Source: Dendrophyllia cribrosa | Taxonomy: Eukaryota > Cnidaria > Anthozoa > Scleractinia > Dendrophylliidae | Reading direction: 5' to 3' | NCBI GenBank assembly: GCA_024195265.1 | Contig: JAJLRJ010000006.1 | Span: 29,566,564 to 29,630,563 of the forward strand | Length of the DNA stretch: 64,000 nucleotides | In this document: piece by piece, positions 23,461 through 35,103 of the stretch | Layout: the number at the start of each line of letters is the position of its first letter | Position numbering within the stretch: the first letter of the stretch is position 1 | Position numbers and translations under genes: made by a program | The notes under the pieces: model-generated | Seen by the model: the letters and a program-made list of their open reading frames with translations, nothing else | Told to the model about the DNA's origin: nothing | The model's database searches: none

Positions 23461-23533
23461 CATGCCAATGCTCTTTTAAATATTATAATCTTTGATATGC
23501 AAGAAACAAGAGTTTAATTTGAGTTTTAAGGTA

Positions 23534-24127
23534 CCGTATTTCCTCAAAATAGCCGTCCCTTGATTAATCCCCCCCCCCCCCCTTTGATAGAAATATTTAA
23601 AATAATTACCTCCCTCGAATAATCCCCCCCCACCCAAGAAAGAACATGGACGAGTGGATTTTACACAGGTGGACATAGTTGGATCCTGAACTGATAAGGA
23701 GATCCTTTAAATCACGCGCATTGACCAGTCCTGCTGATGGCACTCAAAACAACAACATCCACTGCTTTAAAGCTGATCAACCATGTCATGCTGGGTTGGA
23801 GAAGCTACAGTCTTTAACTGACATCGTCACAGCTGCTCACGCCGATCCATTTGCAGGAATATCCACAGCGGTAAATCTGGAGGACGAGGCTGAAGTGGAG
23901 TGACGATTCAAGCTCTGACGCCAACGATATTTACTTTGAAAATTAATCAAGGAACCAAATTTGGAACACTTAAAAAGCCCATGTTCAGTTTATTAGATGT
24001 GATTATTTTTTATTTAATAGGACAATAAAACAAAATATTTAGGGCACAACTTCCAGTGAGCAATACTTGAAATAATCGCCCCCTTTTGGTGCGAAATGGC
24101 CCCTGGCTATTATCTAAGGAAATATGC
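23534..24127. mobile_element. 594-bp pogo/Tigger-like MITE with TA duplication
   Basis: The left end CCGTATTTCCTCAAAATAGC is inverted at the right end, whose reverse complement begins GCATATTTCCTTAGATAATAGC. TA flanks both ends (23532-23533 and 24128-24129). Inside, 23679-23903 (+) reads ELIRRSFKSRALTSPADGT and NNIHCFKADQPCHAG, like the C-terminal end of pogo/Tigger-type transposases. TA duplication and TIR agree with an internally deleted derivative of such an element. Poly-C runs lie near the left end (23570-23582, 23625-23632). Confidence 0.65.
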
Positions 24128-24129
24128 TA

Positions 24130-24890
24130 TATTCCTACCAATGTTAAAGTTTTGTTTATAGCGTAAGTGTTTCAGTAATAAATGACGATGAACACTTTAA
24201 GCTAACGTTAGGAGACTTCATAAGTTTTCACCCTATTCATTCAGAAGACAGCGATCGCTTAATTCATTTTCAGGATTTTGGAGAATTGTCCTGGTTCTTT
24301 AACTGTAGTTTGCACGGTCACAGGGGATAGACTGGGACTCGCTCACATGTTATTGTCACGTGAACTCACACTCCAGTTCTTGTTCGGTGTAGTTTTCCGC
24401 TGGCAGGATTTCTCGTGTGACGAGGAAACTTCGCTGTATTTTCATCTGTTTCGTATTGGTTTATCTCGTTTTTCGGTGCATGGATAAGTCACAGTGATTG
24501 AGAAAACATTGAAAGCTCTCCAGGAGAGTGGAGAAAACCATGACAAACAACTGAAGGACCTGACCAACATTTTGCAAAATTTGGGCGCAAATCTTGAAGC
24601 CAAGACAGCCCAGTCAACGACCGCGGGCTCTTTAGAGGAAACTCCAGTGCCTAACACAGCAGAAGAGACATCCGATACATCATTTAAGTAATGGTTCACC
24701 CACCGAGGAAAGGGGCGTAACGCAATGCATGGGCAGTAGCATTGATTTATAATTGAATTAACTAATTAATTTCCGACAATCTCATTGGTCAAAAGCTGCA
24801 TTTTGACGAAAAATATATGAAGAATCCCGATTTGGACCGAGATACTTGCCTTTTATGGAAGAGAAGCCATTGTTCTATCTTTCGGTAAAG
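24130..24890 (+). other. Region with a 66-codon coiled-coil-like open frame, unrecognised
   Basis: Around 24494-24691 the + strand is open and reads KALQESGENHDKQLKDLTNI and GSLEETPVPNTAEETSD: a helical segment then an acidic, Thr-rich tail. It could be the N-terminal end of a retroelement Gag-like protein or an exon. A stop and different frames precede it. Function unknown. Confidence 0.25.
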
Positions 24891-25539
24891 TTTCGGCCGA
24901 TTCGTATGTGCGGAAGTCGGTTTCCGAAGTTTGTTCCAGTTGACATGTGAATGACCGCCATCTTGGACGATTCCGAGCGTAGCGTTTTTCATGAAATTTC
25001 CTTCGGTTACCGTGTTTTCCAATTGTGTAAATATTGTATATAGTATAAATAGTGTATATAGTTTCAAATCCATTTTCGGTGTTGTCCTTTTGCTTTCATT
25101 TTTGCTTCAAATGGTGTTCGGTGCTCGTTCTGTGTGCTCGAAACAGGACATGTGGAGACATGGAGAAGTTGTCGCCAGTGATTTATGTGTCGCTGCTGTT
25201 GAGGAGCTTTGGTTCTGCAAGGTTGATACCTCGAAAGCCAAAAAAAGAAAACGGAAGATTTGTGAAGCTTGCGGTGGAAGAATTGGTACCGAACTGAAGT
25301 GCATGCCGCTTGAGGTAAGCTTTGTGAACCATTTTGTTTGAATGTGTTGTTTGTGATTGTCGCGTTGGTTGAATCATATTTTTCAAGGATATGTATTGGG
25401 GCCGATAACAAGGCGGATTTTATCCTTAGTCCCGTTGTAAAGCCCAATGTGCCTCCTAGGCCACAGGGGGTGAGTCGGATTCCTAGGGTTTCTTCAGCTT
25501 CTGCCCAGTGAGTTTATCCCTTAAATTAGTCAATTCAAA

Positions 25540-28500
25540 TTTATTACTGTGAACGTTAATGGCATACGCGATGCCAATAAAAGAGCTTTGTTTCTTCAAT
25601 GGTTGACGGATTTGACGCCGGATTTTGTTTGCTTGCAGGAAGCGCATGTGTTATCCTGCGCTGAGGGTTCTTCCTGGTTTTATCCGGTGGACTTTCAAGC
25701 CATTTCTTCGCCGGGTTCGGCCCATGCCTGTGGCACTATTCTCTTGTACCGCCCTGGCTTTCACCTTGTTAATTCTTGGGCCGATAAAGATGGTCGTTTT
25801 GTGATGGGTGAATTTACTTGCCATGAGGATGTTTTTCGGGTGGCTGGTGCTTACGCTCCTAATCGGAATCCTGACAGAGAGGATTTTTTTGCATATGTTG
25901 AAGATATGATCGATCCAGCGATCCCTACTGTCATCGGCGGCGACTTTAATGCCGTATGTAATCGATCGCTTGACCGACGAGGTTCCAATCCTTTAGATCA
26001 CTCTCATGACAGTTGTAGTGCTTTGAGAGCCCTTTTTTGCAATTGCTATGTTACGGATATTTGGCGGCATTTCCACCCTTCCGTTAGGGGTTTCTCTTGG
26101 ACTAAGTGGAACGGCACTGTATCTAGCTGCATCGATTTGTTGGGCTGTCCCACCACATGGTTGTCCTCTGCTCAGTCTTCCTGGATGGTCCCCTGTCCCT
26201 ATTCCGACCATTCCGCTGTCATTTTGGTTTGCTCCCCGCCCTCCTTTATTCCCCGTGGCCCTGGGCGGTGGAAGCTCAATGTTTCTGTCCTTCATGATTC
26301 TGATTTTCAAACTGCTGTGCGTGAAGTTGTGCAAAAGGTTCTTTTCCATCGATTGCTACTTGGTGGGACAGGGGGAAGGAGAAAATTAGAGGAATAGCAG
26401 TTCGTCATTGTTGTAAATTGGCAAAGGAAAGGAAAGAGAGCAAAGTTTTACTCACTAAATTATCGTGTCATTTGAAAAGTTTGATAGATAATGGAGCTGT
26501 TCACCTCTCGGAGATATATGAGTCTGTCCTGTCTCAGGTAGCATCCCTCGATTAAATTGCTGCCGAGGGGGCAAAAGTACGGTCACGCGTGCAGTGGGCT
26601 GAAGATGGCGAATCTTCTACCAAATTCTTTTTAAGATCAGAGGCTAAGCGGGGCGCTGACTCCTGGATTTCTGCAATGCGTTTGCCTGATGGCAATCTGG
26701 TGTCGGAACTTAATGGGATTTTAGATTCTTGGCGTGGGTTCTACTCCACCTTGTTTTTGGCTGGTTCAACCGATTCTGACGTTCAGGCTCAATTGTTACA
26801 GAATCTCACTGCTCGCCTCCCTCCTGATCAGGTTTCGTTGTGTGAAGGTTGTTTGTCTAACCAAGAGGTCCTGCTTGCCTTGCAAGGTATGGCTAAGGGG
26901 AAAGCCCCTGGTTCTGATGGGCTTCCCCCTGAATTTTATCTTACCTTCTGGGATTGTCTGGGGGATGACTTAGTGGAGGTCTTCAATGCTTCTTTTTCTG
27001 CTGGTCTTCTCCCCTCTTCTCAACGTCTTGCCTTGATCTCCCTGATTTTCAAAAAAGGTGATCGACTCCTGCATAAAAACTGGTGTCCTATTAGCTTACT
27101 CAATGCAGATTATAAAATGTGTGCCCGAGCCTTGGCGGGCCGCTTATTGAAAGTTCTTCACCTTGTAATTGCTTCAGATCAGACCTGCGGGGTTCGAGGC
27201 CGATACATTGGTGAAAATGTTGCCCTTCTCAGAGACGTGGTCGCATATTCTAAAGAAACGGATGTTTGTGCCGCAATTCTAGCCCTAGATCAAGAAAAGG
27301 CTTTTGACCGTGTCGATTGGGATTTTCTTTTTGTTACATTGGCGCATTTGGGTTTTGGACCAGATTTTATTCCATGGGTCCGTTTGCTTTACACCGATAT
27401 CTCCAGCGCGGTCCTGTTCAATGGATATACTGCGGACCATTTGGAACCTTCTCGAGGTGTCAGGCAGGGGTGTCCCTTATCACCCCTTCTTTATGTCATT
27501 TCAATGGAAGTCCTGGCAGCCAATATCCGGGCTAATCCCTTCATTATTGGTCTCTCTCTTCCCCATGTCCCTAGGCCTCTTCCTGTGCTCTCTTTATATG
27601 CAGACGACACATCTGTCATTGTTACATCCGACTTGGCCTTGCTGTCTGTTTTCGAAGTGTATGATCTTTTTGAGAAGGGCTCAGGCGCCAAACTTAACTT
27701 AGCTAAATGTGAGGGGTTGTGGCTAGGTGGGTGGCGCAGTCGCTCTGATGCGCCTGTGGCGATCCAATGGACTGACCTAAAGATCAAGGTTCTTGGTGTG
27801 TTCATTGGGAACTGCGAGGTTGAGGAGGCCAATTGGTTACCACGAATTAAAGCTGTGAAGCAGATTTTGAACTCTAAGCGCCATCGCATTTTGTCCTTCC
27901 AATGCAAAGTTCTTGTGATTAATTCTTTAGCCCTTTCTAAAATATGGTACGTGGGTGCTTTAGTTGGATTGCCCTCATGGGTTCGCCTGCATTTAGATAA
28001 ACTGATCTTTTCGTTTCTTTGGGGTGGTAAGCCCGACAAGGTTGCGCGCAACATCATCGTTCACCCCCGTTCTCGTGGCGGCCTTTCCATGATTCTTCTG
28101 GAGGCCAAGGTGAATGCCCTCCTTGTTCAGTGGGTCAAGCGGTATGGTGTTTCTCCTGGTGGTTGGGTGTCTTTACTAACTTATTGGTGTTTTGATCGCT
28201 ATGGTGTTGATCCTTCTGTTGTGTTCTCTAACCCGTCTTTCTTCTCGCCTGATGTTTTTCCGCCTTTCTATTGTGCTCTTTTTCATGCTTGGCGTTCCTT
28301 GGGAGGGGTGGCGCTCACCTCGGGCTTGGCCGTCGGCTCTTTCTTTCCATCTGGACCGATTCCTGTCGAGGCCATCTCTTCCAAGGAGGTTTATGTTGCT
28401 TACCTTTCTTCTCTGGGTTGCGTTCCGCATTGTGTTTCTAAATTCGGTTCTATTTATGGTAATATTGATTGGAATGCTGTGTGGTCTGGTATCTTTTGCA

Positions 28501-29033
28501 TGCCGCTTGATCGTCATGTCTCTGATTTGAATTGGCAGGTAGCCCATGGGGTCCTCTTTACGGCAGACCGGTTGATTTCTTTCGGTTATGACCTTGACCC
28601 CTCATGCTTTTGTGGTCTTGGTCATGAATCTTTAGAACATCTTTTCTTTTTGTGTCCCCTAATTCAACAGGGTATTGTTCGAATTCAACAGGCTTTATCC
28701 GCTGCTTCCCCCTTAGCCCCCCCTATTGGTGCTAAGGTTATGCTTTTTGGTTTTTCTTCTGATGATCTTCGTTGTGTCCCCCTCGTTTTTGTATATCTAC
28801 TTAATGTCTTAAAATTTTTGGTGTGGAAGCAGCCGAATGACTTCCGGTTCCGCGATGTGCGTCCCTCGGGCCCTAAGCTTCTTGCGCAGCTTAGGGCTAG
28901 GGTTTCCTTTTTCCTTCCATTGTTTTTTAAACGTTTTCAGTCCCCGTGTCGTCGCGGTTACTTTTCTCGTCAGTGGGGCGCACGGGGCGTAGTTGGCCTT
29001 GTCAGTGGTGAGACTTTCTTTGTTTGTTTGTGA
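25540..29033 (+). pseudogene. LINE ORF2: endonuclease, reverse transcriptase, C-terminal zinc-knuckle-like region
   Basis: Endonuclease: VNVNGIRD at the start, CLQEAHVLSC, VIGGDFNAV and YSDHSAVIL. A shift near 26335 moves the protein into the next frame (SIATWWDRGKEKIRGIAV), where one TAA at 26553-26555 interrupts it. From 26556 to 29033 it is open. Reverse transcriptase: GKAPGSDGLPPEF, SLLNADYKMCARAL, LALDQEKAFDRVDWDFL, RGVRQGCPLSP and catalytic YADDTSVIV at about 27600. The usually invariant WRPISLL reads WCPISLL, a CGT-to-TGT type change. The C-terminal part has CFCGLGHESLEHLFFLC, a Cys/His knuckle typical of these LINEs. Two lesions plus the R-to-C change make this copy inactive, though young-looking. 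Confidence 0.9.
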
Positions 29034-29050
29034 TTTTGGATTTCTCCCGG

Positions 29051-29315
29051 GTGATCGCGGTCGCCTTTGCTGGTAGCACTGCGTGAGCCCCCTTCTTGCT
29101 GTTCTTATTCTTTTCTTTGCTTATTCCCCTTTTTGCCTTGGGTGATCATGGTGGCCTTTGTTGGTGGTACTGTGTGATCCCCCTTGCTTTACTTATTCCG
29201 GTGATTGTGGTCGCCTTGATTGGTTGTACTGCGAGATCCTTTGCTGTACTTGTTCTTCTCATTTCTGCGTTTTTGGTGATCATGGTCGCCTTTAGTGGTT
29301 GTACTGTGTGACCCT
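29051..29315 (+). repeat. Four-unit minisatellite in the LINE 3' region
   Basis: Units of the form GTGATCATGGTCGCCTTTGT followed by GGTTGTACTGTGTGA start at about 29051, 29142, 29201 and 29276. Unequal spacers of 59-91 bp separate the starts. The 71-codon open frame here is a by-product of the repeat. Confidence 0.75.
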
Positions 29316-30398
29316 CTTGGGTTAGGAAACAAGGGAAATTGAGATTCAACCTAGGTTGAAAAATTTTTACCTGAATTCAATTTTTGCTTTCAACACATTT
29401 TTGTAAACTTGGCTTAACTTGAAATAATAATATTATAATCTCTCAGCTTTTGTTTGCATCACCATAACTTTCAAATTTTCCAGAATATATTTTTACATCA
29501 GGTTGTTTTGGTGTTTGTGAAGGCCGGTTACAAGTACAATGTAATCACAAAGGTTTGCACACACGAAGCAACTAGTCACAGGTACTATTTCCCCAGGGGG
29601 ATTTGTAAAAGAGTTTTTTTAGGTTGGAAATTTTTCATTAAAGGGATTTTTTTGGTAAGAAAATTTTGGCAAGTATTTTTTGAGGTGGCTTGATTTGAGT
29701 GAGGATTTGGTACTTCTGGCATTCAAAAGAATACGTTTAATTTTTTTTTTAAAATATCGAACCGTGTCAGTGTGGAAACGTAAGCTTACGGCAATATTGC
29801 GTTACGCGTTCGCATTTCTTCTACACAGGTTGGCTCTCAGGAGCCTTTGATTAGAAATAATTATAAGCTTCTGTTTCTCCGTAAAAGCACTCAAAACACT
29901 CGGGAAACAATGCTGCAATAATTTAAAAACACCACGAGTTCAAGCTGTGTACAGCTTCTTGTTATTCATAATTATGAATAACTTGGGTTAGGAGACAAGG
30001 GAAATTGAGATTCAACCTGGGTTGAAAAATTTTTACCTGAATTCAATTTTTGCTTTCAACACATTTTTGTAAACTTGGCTTAACTTGAAATAATAATATT
30101 ATAATCTCTCAGCTTTTGTTTGCATCACCATAACTTTCAAATTTTCCAGAATATATTTTTACATCAGGTTATTTTGGTGTTTGTGAAGGCTGGTTACAGG
30201 TACAATGTAATCACAAAGGTTTGCACACACGAAGCAACTAGTCACAGGTACTATTTCCCCAGGGGGATTTGTAAAAGAGTTTTTTTAGGTTGGAAATTTT
30301 TCATTAAAGGGATTTTTTTGGTAAGAAAATTTTGGCAAGTATTTTTTGAGGTGGCTTGATTTGAGTGAGGATTTGGTACTTCTGGCATTCAAAAGAAT
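29316..30398. repeat. 417-bp direct duplication, copies 666 bp apart
   Basis: 29316-29732 and 29982-30398 are nearly identical (I see about five differences). They are separated by 249 bp of unrelated sequence ending in an AT-rich palindrome (TTATTCATAATTATGAATAA at 29962-29981). Each copy contains the same 79-codon open frame, which I do not believe codes. The left copy abuts the LINE end exactly. The pair could be a tandem duplication, or terminal repeats of a very short non-coding element. Confidence 0.85.
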
Positions 30399-30584
30399 GT
30401 CAAGATTCATGGAAAAGAATTGTTGTGCATAGTGCATGCATAGTTATAGAAATGTAGTACAACCAAACTTGTTAAAAGCAGTGAGATTTTGTTAGGTTTT
30501 ATTTTGGTTATGGGTATTTTTGGGGGGTTTCGCTGGAAGCCCTAAGGATTTTTTTTTGGTTTTATTTTTTCCCCCCATTCACAC

Positions 30585-30831
30585 ATCCCTGTCACTAGTC
30601 CCTGCAACTAGTCACACAAACAATTCCCCTTTAGTGTTTACATGATGAGACTGGTTGCAGGGACAGTCTGAAATGTTTTTTTTATTGGTTGATTTTTTGT
30701 TAACTTTGCTCGCAGGGACTTGTCCCATGAACAGGTTACACAAAGTATAATTTTAGGGGATAATTCCATGCGATTACACGTAGTCCCACAAATTCAAACC
30801 AGTTTGATTTCGTGGGACTAGTCACAGGGAT
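30585..30831. mobile_element. 247-bp MITE with short inverted ends
   Basis: The left end ATCCCTGTCACTAGTCCC is matched by the reverse complement of the right end (ATCCCTGTGACTAGTCCC). Further sub-terminal CTAGTC and GGGAC motifs occur inside. No coding capacity. The target duplication is unclear. Confidence 0.6.
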
Positions 30832-30889
30832 CAAAATTTCTTTGATGCAATGAACATTGAAATCTGTTTTACTCCTGAGAGTTGTCAGG

Positions 30890-31115
30890 TTTTTTTGATA
30901 CCTTCTGCTTTACTCAGATAATGGCCCTCATTACCACAACACTGCAGTTATGACCTATCTCAGTGAGGTTAATGATGCATTCAACTTAAACCTGTTGGAG
31001 TACAACTTTGAGGCTGGTGAGGGGAAGACAGCACTGGATACACACTTTGCTCACATATCACACAAGATTGTGAGATATGTTCGAGTAGGCAGATGGATCA
31101 TGTATGATTGTTGAC
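30890..31115 (+). pseudogene. Exon fragment of a transposon-like gene family
   Basis: One open piece reads LSDNGPHYHNTAVMTYLSEV and FEAGEGKTALDTHFAHISH, then IVRYVRVG. The DNGPHYH and EAGEGK...D.HFA.ISH pattern is familiar to me from multicopy, probably transposase-derived cnidarian proteins. The left edge could be a splice acceptor (TTACTCAG at about 30917). No more of the gene is visible. Confidence 0.4.
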
Positions 31116-31696
31116 TCACATAGGCATGGAAATGTGGGAGCTATAATTTCCTATTGCCCTCCAAATTGCGCAAAAAGTTTGGCCAAATGGCTGGAAGCTG
31201 TGACGCAAGGGTCATGGCAATGTAATTTGCGAGTCTGTTCTGTTACCCCTATTTTTTTTCAGTACACCGTAGGCTTGCTGTTGACAGGTTCCTATTACAT
31301 AACACTGCCTGTCAGATGTCAATAATTTTTGGACGGGTGTGATATAAACATGTTTCAATTGCACTGTCAGTGGCCAATGAGAAGTAGGGGAAATTCATTA
31401 TGACCGAAAAGTGTTGTATGTAATAAGAACCTACAGGCAGTATTAGTAGGATTCTGTGACCTTGGAGTCCCAAGTTTGGCTAAGATCTCTATTCTTATAT
31501 TTTTTTTGCACATTGGCAATCAGGCAAGTAAAGTGAACTCAGACTGTTCAGCAAGATGTATGTGATGTGGTTTTTATGTGCCAGTCATTCGTTGCATACA
31601 CTGTGTGGCGGTGAAAAGTTGGGACTCCAAGGTCAAGGAATGCTTTGGAAATATAAGGTGTTTCCATTTTACCAGAAAGCATGGAATGTCTAAGGA
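31116..31696. other. No recognisable feature
   Basis: Short frames only; no repeat structure noticed. Confidence 0.3.
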
Positions 31697-32875
31697 ACCT
31701 CTGCATTTTCAAATTTTTACTGCAGTTTCAAGAACAAACACAATTCAAAATACGGAAAATGAGAGATAAATTCTTGTACATATATTTTTTTTCTAGGAAA
31801 CACTCATAAGAGTGATGTTTCATCTTTAGTTAGTATTCTATTGTTTTTTTTTTAAAGAGTTAAAAAAGGAACCCCTTATAGTAACTGGAGGTTATACCTT
31901 ATCCTCTCTGGGTTACTTGGAAACTTGGAAATTTTATGCAATGAATATAATTCAAGTTCCATGATTTTAAATGAAAACAATAGTAAAGTGTTTATTTCTC
32001 ACGTCGTTCAAAATATGCACAAAGCCCTAATTAATCACCAACTCTTACTTCTAAACACTAACAGAAAACTTATTTTTTACAACGCTTTTAAAACAGACAC
32101 CAAAAAAGCTGAATCCTTAGATGCTATAAAAAATCCTCTACACAGAAGTGCTATTAATAAATTTCGCTTGGGGAATCATCAACTTCGCATTGAAACAGGG
32201 CGACACACTGTTCCCAAAACTCCCGAAAATTTAAGAATTTGTTCTCTGTGCCAATCTAATGAAGTTGAAAATGAATCTCATGTTATATTCTCTTGCGCAT
32301 TGTATAATAAGTTTCGCTCAAAATTTTTTGACGAAGTCATTGAAAAATACAGCTTTTTCAAAGACTTCGATATCAACTCAAAAATATTGATCCCTTTATT
32401 TGTAGATCAGTTGCTGCTTTTATTTTCGATATCATGAATTATAGATACAAAATATTATTTCATAAGTAAATTTAATTAGAATTAATATATGTAGCTTAGG
32501 TAATGCCATGTATAGATATGGAAATACCTCAATAAATTGTTGTTGTTGGAAACTTAAATGACAAAAATTATACAGTAGTGTACAAGCAATGAGTACATTG
32601 TCCTCTGCATTTTCAAATTTTTACTGCAGTTTCAAGAACAAACACAATTCAAAATAGGGAAAATGAGAGATAAATTCTTGTACATATATTTTTTCTAGGA
32701 AACACTCATAAGAGTGATGTTTCATCTTTGGTTAGTATTCTATTGTTTTTTTTAAAGAGTTAAAAAAGGAACCCTTATAGTAATTGGAGGTTATACCTTA
32801 TCCTCTCTGGGTTACTTGGAAACTTAAATGACAAAAATTATACAGTAGTGTACAAGCAATGAGTACATTGTCCAA
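31697..32875. repeat. Tandem duplication of about 280 bp, first copy split by a LINE
   Basis: The stretch beginning CCTCTGCATTTTCAAATTTT occurs at 31697-31926 and again at 32600-32827. A following 50-base block (AACTTAAATGACAAAAATTA...) is at about 32551-32600 and 32821-32873. The first copy is therefore interrupted, between these two blocks, by the LINE at 31927-32545. Small length differences in T-runs and single-base changes separate the copies. Confidence 0.85.
31927..32545 (+). mobile_element. 5'-truncated LINE with 10-bp target duplication
   Basis: The insert is flanked by perfect TTGGAAACTT copies at 31917-31926 and 32546-32555, and its tail is TTGTTGTTG. It encodes the end of ORF2 (open to 32437): INKFRLGNHQLRIETGRH and the Cys/His knuckle CSLCQSNEVENESHVIFSC. 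These are usual at the C-terminus of CR1/L2-like LINE ORF2 proteins. The empty site survives in the second copy of the duplication next door. Confidence 0.9.
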
Positions 32876-33517
32876 ACATAACTCCAGGTAACAGGAGGGT
32901 TTTTTCTTGCTCCTTAATGGACTGGAAATATAGTGCACAGTAGTTTTTATTATGCTGCACCGGGGAAAATTTCTTACTTGTCCAGGCATGGGCAAGTACT
33001 AATCTTTAGGTAAACCGCAAAATGTTCACATAATATAGTTATAAAAGCTACAAAATTTATTATTTTTACAATAATATTGAACATGCATTATTGTTTACAT
33101 ACTAGGCATACCGATAGAGTGCCAACGAGGAAATGATTTTGATTTGTGTGGCAACGGAATTATGTTTTTGACAGTTTGGTGGCCCTTTGACCACACTCAC
33201 CGAAGAAATAAAAAATGTCATGCTTTGATCGGCTAACTGAAATCAAAATCGCTGTAATGTTGTAGTAAACATTTCATATCAGACAATAAAAAAGCCAAGA
33301 AACGTTTTAAAAGCTATTGAAAACGTTTTAAAATGAGTAGAACGAGTAGAAAAAGGTTTGGAAATATGAAGCGTGCTGCAAAAGTTGAAATGGAGAATTC
33401 TTGTTCAAAGGCTAACCCTTTTACGTGTTTGTTCAAGCGTGAAACATGCAAGTCCGTTGCGTTACCGCCTTCATGTTTCTGCATGTGTAATCAAGATTTA
33501 TTTTGTACAAAAACTTG
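32876..33517 (+). other. Target-site flank of the Harbinger element; small Cys-rich open frame
   Basis: Mostly non-coding. From the ATG at 33333 the + strand is open and cysteine-rich (SCFCMCNQDLFC) up to the Harbinger insertion. If the element and one TTG are ignored, the frame continues at 36680 and stops at 36762-36764, about 89 codons in total. I do not recognise it and it may be chance. Confidence 0.25.
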
Positions 33518-33677
33518 GGGTGCGTTTCTTTAAAAAAATCCAAGATTGGATTCTTAATCCGAGATCCTGCGGATTCGTTATTTTTAAAGAAACGAAAAAT
33601 CCGAAAATGGATTTTTTTTTTCAATTAGCCGTAACGACCCCAGCATGCAGTTCGCGTGTTTGGCGGGAGTTTTCAAA

Positions 33678-34832
33678 ATGGCGGAAAGTTTTGGTTTGAT
33701 GTTTGAACTGTTCGAAGAAGTCCTTGCCGATGACCTTGAACAACAACAGGTTCTTTTAGGAGCCGATGACGGAGCAGTTTTATTCCTTTTGGCGGCCGGA
33801 CAGCTCGTCCGAAAAGAACACGTTCGCACAAAGAATTTTTACGAAATAACCGTACCTAGTTACATACCGGAGGACTTCCGAAGTCACTTCCGCATGTCAC
33901 GGCATACAGTTACAGTTCTCGAACATTTGCTTTCGGTCCACGGCGACTTACCTCAATATACCGGCGATAGAGGAAGACCACCGGTCGAGTTAAGAAAGCA
34001 AATCCTTATTACGCTGTGGATTCTTGGGAATCCAGAATGTTTACGCTCTGTTGCCGATCGATTTGATGTTTGCAGGGCAACTGCGTACAGAGTCTACAGA
34101 CGAGTTTGCAAAGCAATAGTGAGGAACTTAATGGATGAGTTTATCAAGTTTCCAACTGGTCTAAAAGCCCAAGCGGTGATGGAGGCCTTTGAAGAGAAAA
34201 AGGGTTTTCCGGGTGTTTTGGGGGCTATTGATGGCACCCACATACCAATCAAAGCACCACATAACAATCATGAACAATACATAAATCGCAAAGGTTTCTT
34301 TTCCGTCCAACTACAAGTCATTTGTGACCCGGATTTATTCATAACCGATGTTTTCTGTGGTTACCCTGGTTCAGTACACGATGCTCGCGTGTTTCGTAAT
34401 TCTCCGATCTGCCGAGAAGTTGAAGTGAATCCAGACAATTATTTTCCTGGCAACTCCCACATTTTGGGAGACGCAGCATATCCCTTGAAGAGGTGGCTGT
34501 TGACCCCATTTCGAGACAACGGACGTTTGACTGCTCAACAAAGACGTTACAACACTGCCCACAGTTCCACCAGAATGGTGGTTGAGAGGTCCATAGGGCT
34601 TTTTAAGAACAGGTTTAGGAAGCTAAAAACAATGATGGATGTTGACAAAATTGAGGACATACCGGAAATTATTGTATCCTCTTGCATCTTACACAATATT
34701 TGCATTATTGAAGATGACATCGATGATTTTTTAGATGACTCTAATGATGATGATGACAATGATGATGACATCTTTCCACCAGGTGTAGGAGCAGTTGATA
34801 AGAGAAACATGATAATGAGACTGATCCCATAA
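33678..34832 (+). CDS. HARBI1-like DDE transposase
   Basis: 384 codons from the ATG at 33678 (context AAAATGG); an upstream in-frame ATG at 33645 lacks good context. The N-terminal helical region is followed by an HTH-like part (SVADRFDVCRATAYRVYRRV, about 124-143) and the DDE_4-type nuclease domain. Catalytic candidates are D185 in GAIDGTHIPI, D235 in GYPGSVHDARVF and E303 in MVVERSIGLFK. LGDAAYPL (264-271) is also typical of the family. The C-terminus is very acidic (DDSNDDDDNDDD). It cuts and pastes the element, working with the Myb-like partner, which in characterised Harbinger systems helps nuclear import and end recognition. No lesion seen. Confidence 0.93.
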   Translation: MAESFGLMFELFEEVLADDLEQQQVLLGADDGAVLFLLAAGQLVRKEHVRTKNFYEITVPSYIPEDFRSHFRMSRHTVTVLEHLLSVHGDLPQYTGDRGRPPVELRKQILITLWILGNPECLRSVADRFDVCRATAYRVYRRVCKAIVRNLMDEFIKFPTGLKAQAVMEAFEEKKGFPGVLGAIDGTHIPIKAPHNNHEQYINRKGFFSVQLQVICDPDLFITDVFCGYPGSVHDARVFRNSPICREVEVNPDNYFPGNSHILGDAAYPLKRWLLTPFRDNGRLTAQQRRYNTAHSSTRMVVERSIGLFKNRFRKLKTMMDVDKIEDIPEIIVSSCILHNICIIEDDIDDFLDDSNDDDDNDDDIFPPGVGAVDKRNMIMRLIP

Positions 34833-35103
34833 ACCTAGCATTTATAAGTGGTTTATGTATTGATACCTTTTGTACTGTGGTGTTTTCATGAACTCTTCTT
34901 TCATAGGTGGTGTATGTCATTATACTGTATAATAGTCTTTTTGCTATAAATATCAATATTTTATTTGTTTTTAAAAGTATATAAGAAAATAGTAGAGCCA
35001 TGTACATGGATCACTTTATACTACCTGAAACATTTATGGTCTTGCTTGAAATGTAAACTTACAACACAAATGTAACAGCCTAATACTCTGACAGTCCAGG
35101 TTG

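Larger units (their letters stand above)
24900..29315 (+). mobile_element. Tx1-like non-LTR retrotransposon, nearly full ORF2
   Basis: The ORF2 region (25540-29033) is followed by a 3' minisatellite (29051-29315). Upstream, 25120-25310 has a short open stretch with a basic cluster and Cys pairs (KAKKRKRKICEACGGRIG) that might be an ORF1 remnant. The coding strand is pyrimidine-rich and visibly richer in GC than its surroundings. Neither 5' boundary nor target duplication could be fixed. The 3' boundary is taken where an AT-rich 417-bp repeat begins at 29316. Confidence 0.8.

Noticed and set aside
28176..28547. Antisense frame over the LINE reverse transcriptase
   Set aside because: Arg/Ile-rich shadow of ORF2; no independent signal.
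29454..30359. Two identical 79-codon open frames (MHHHNFQIFQ...)
   Set aside because: They exist twice only because the 417-bp segment is duplicated; composition is AT-driven and no homology is recognised.
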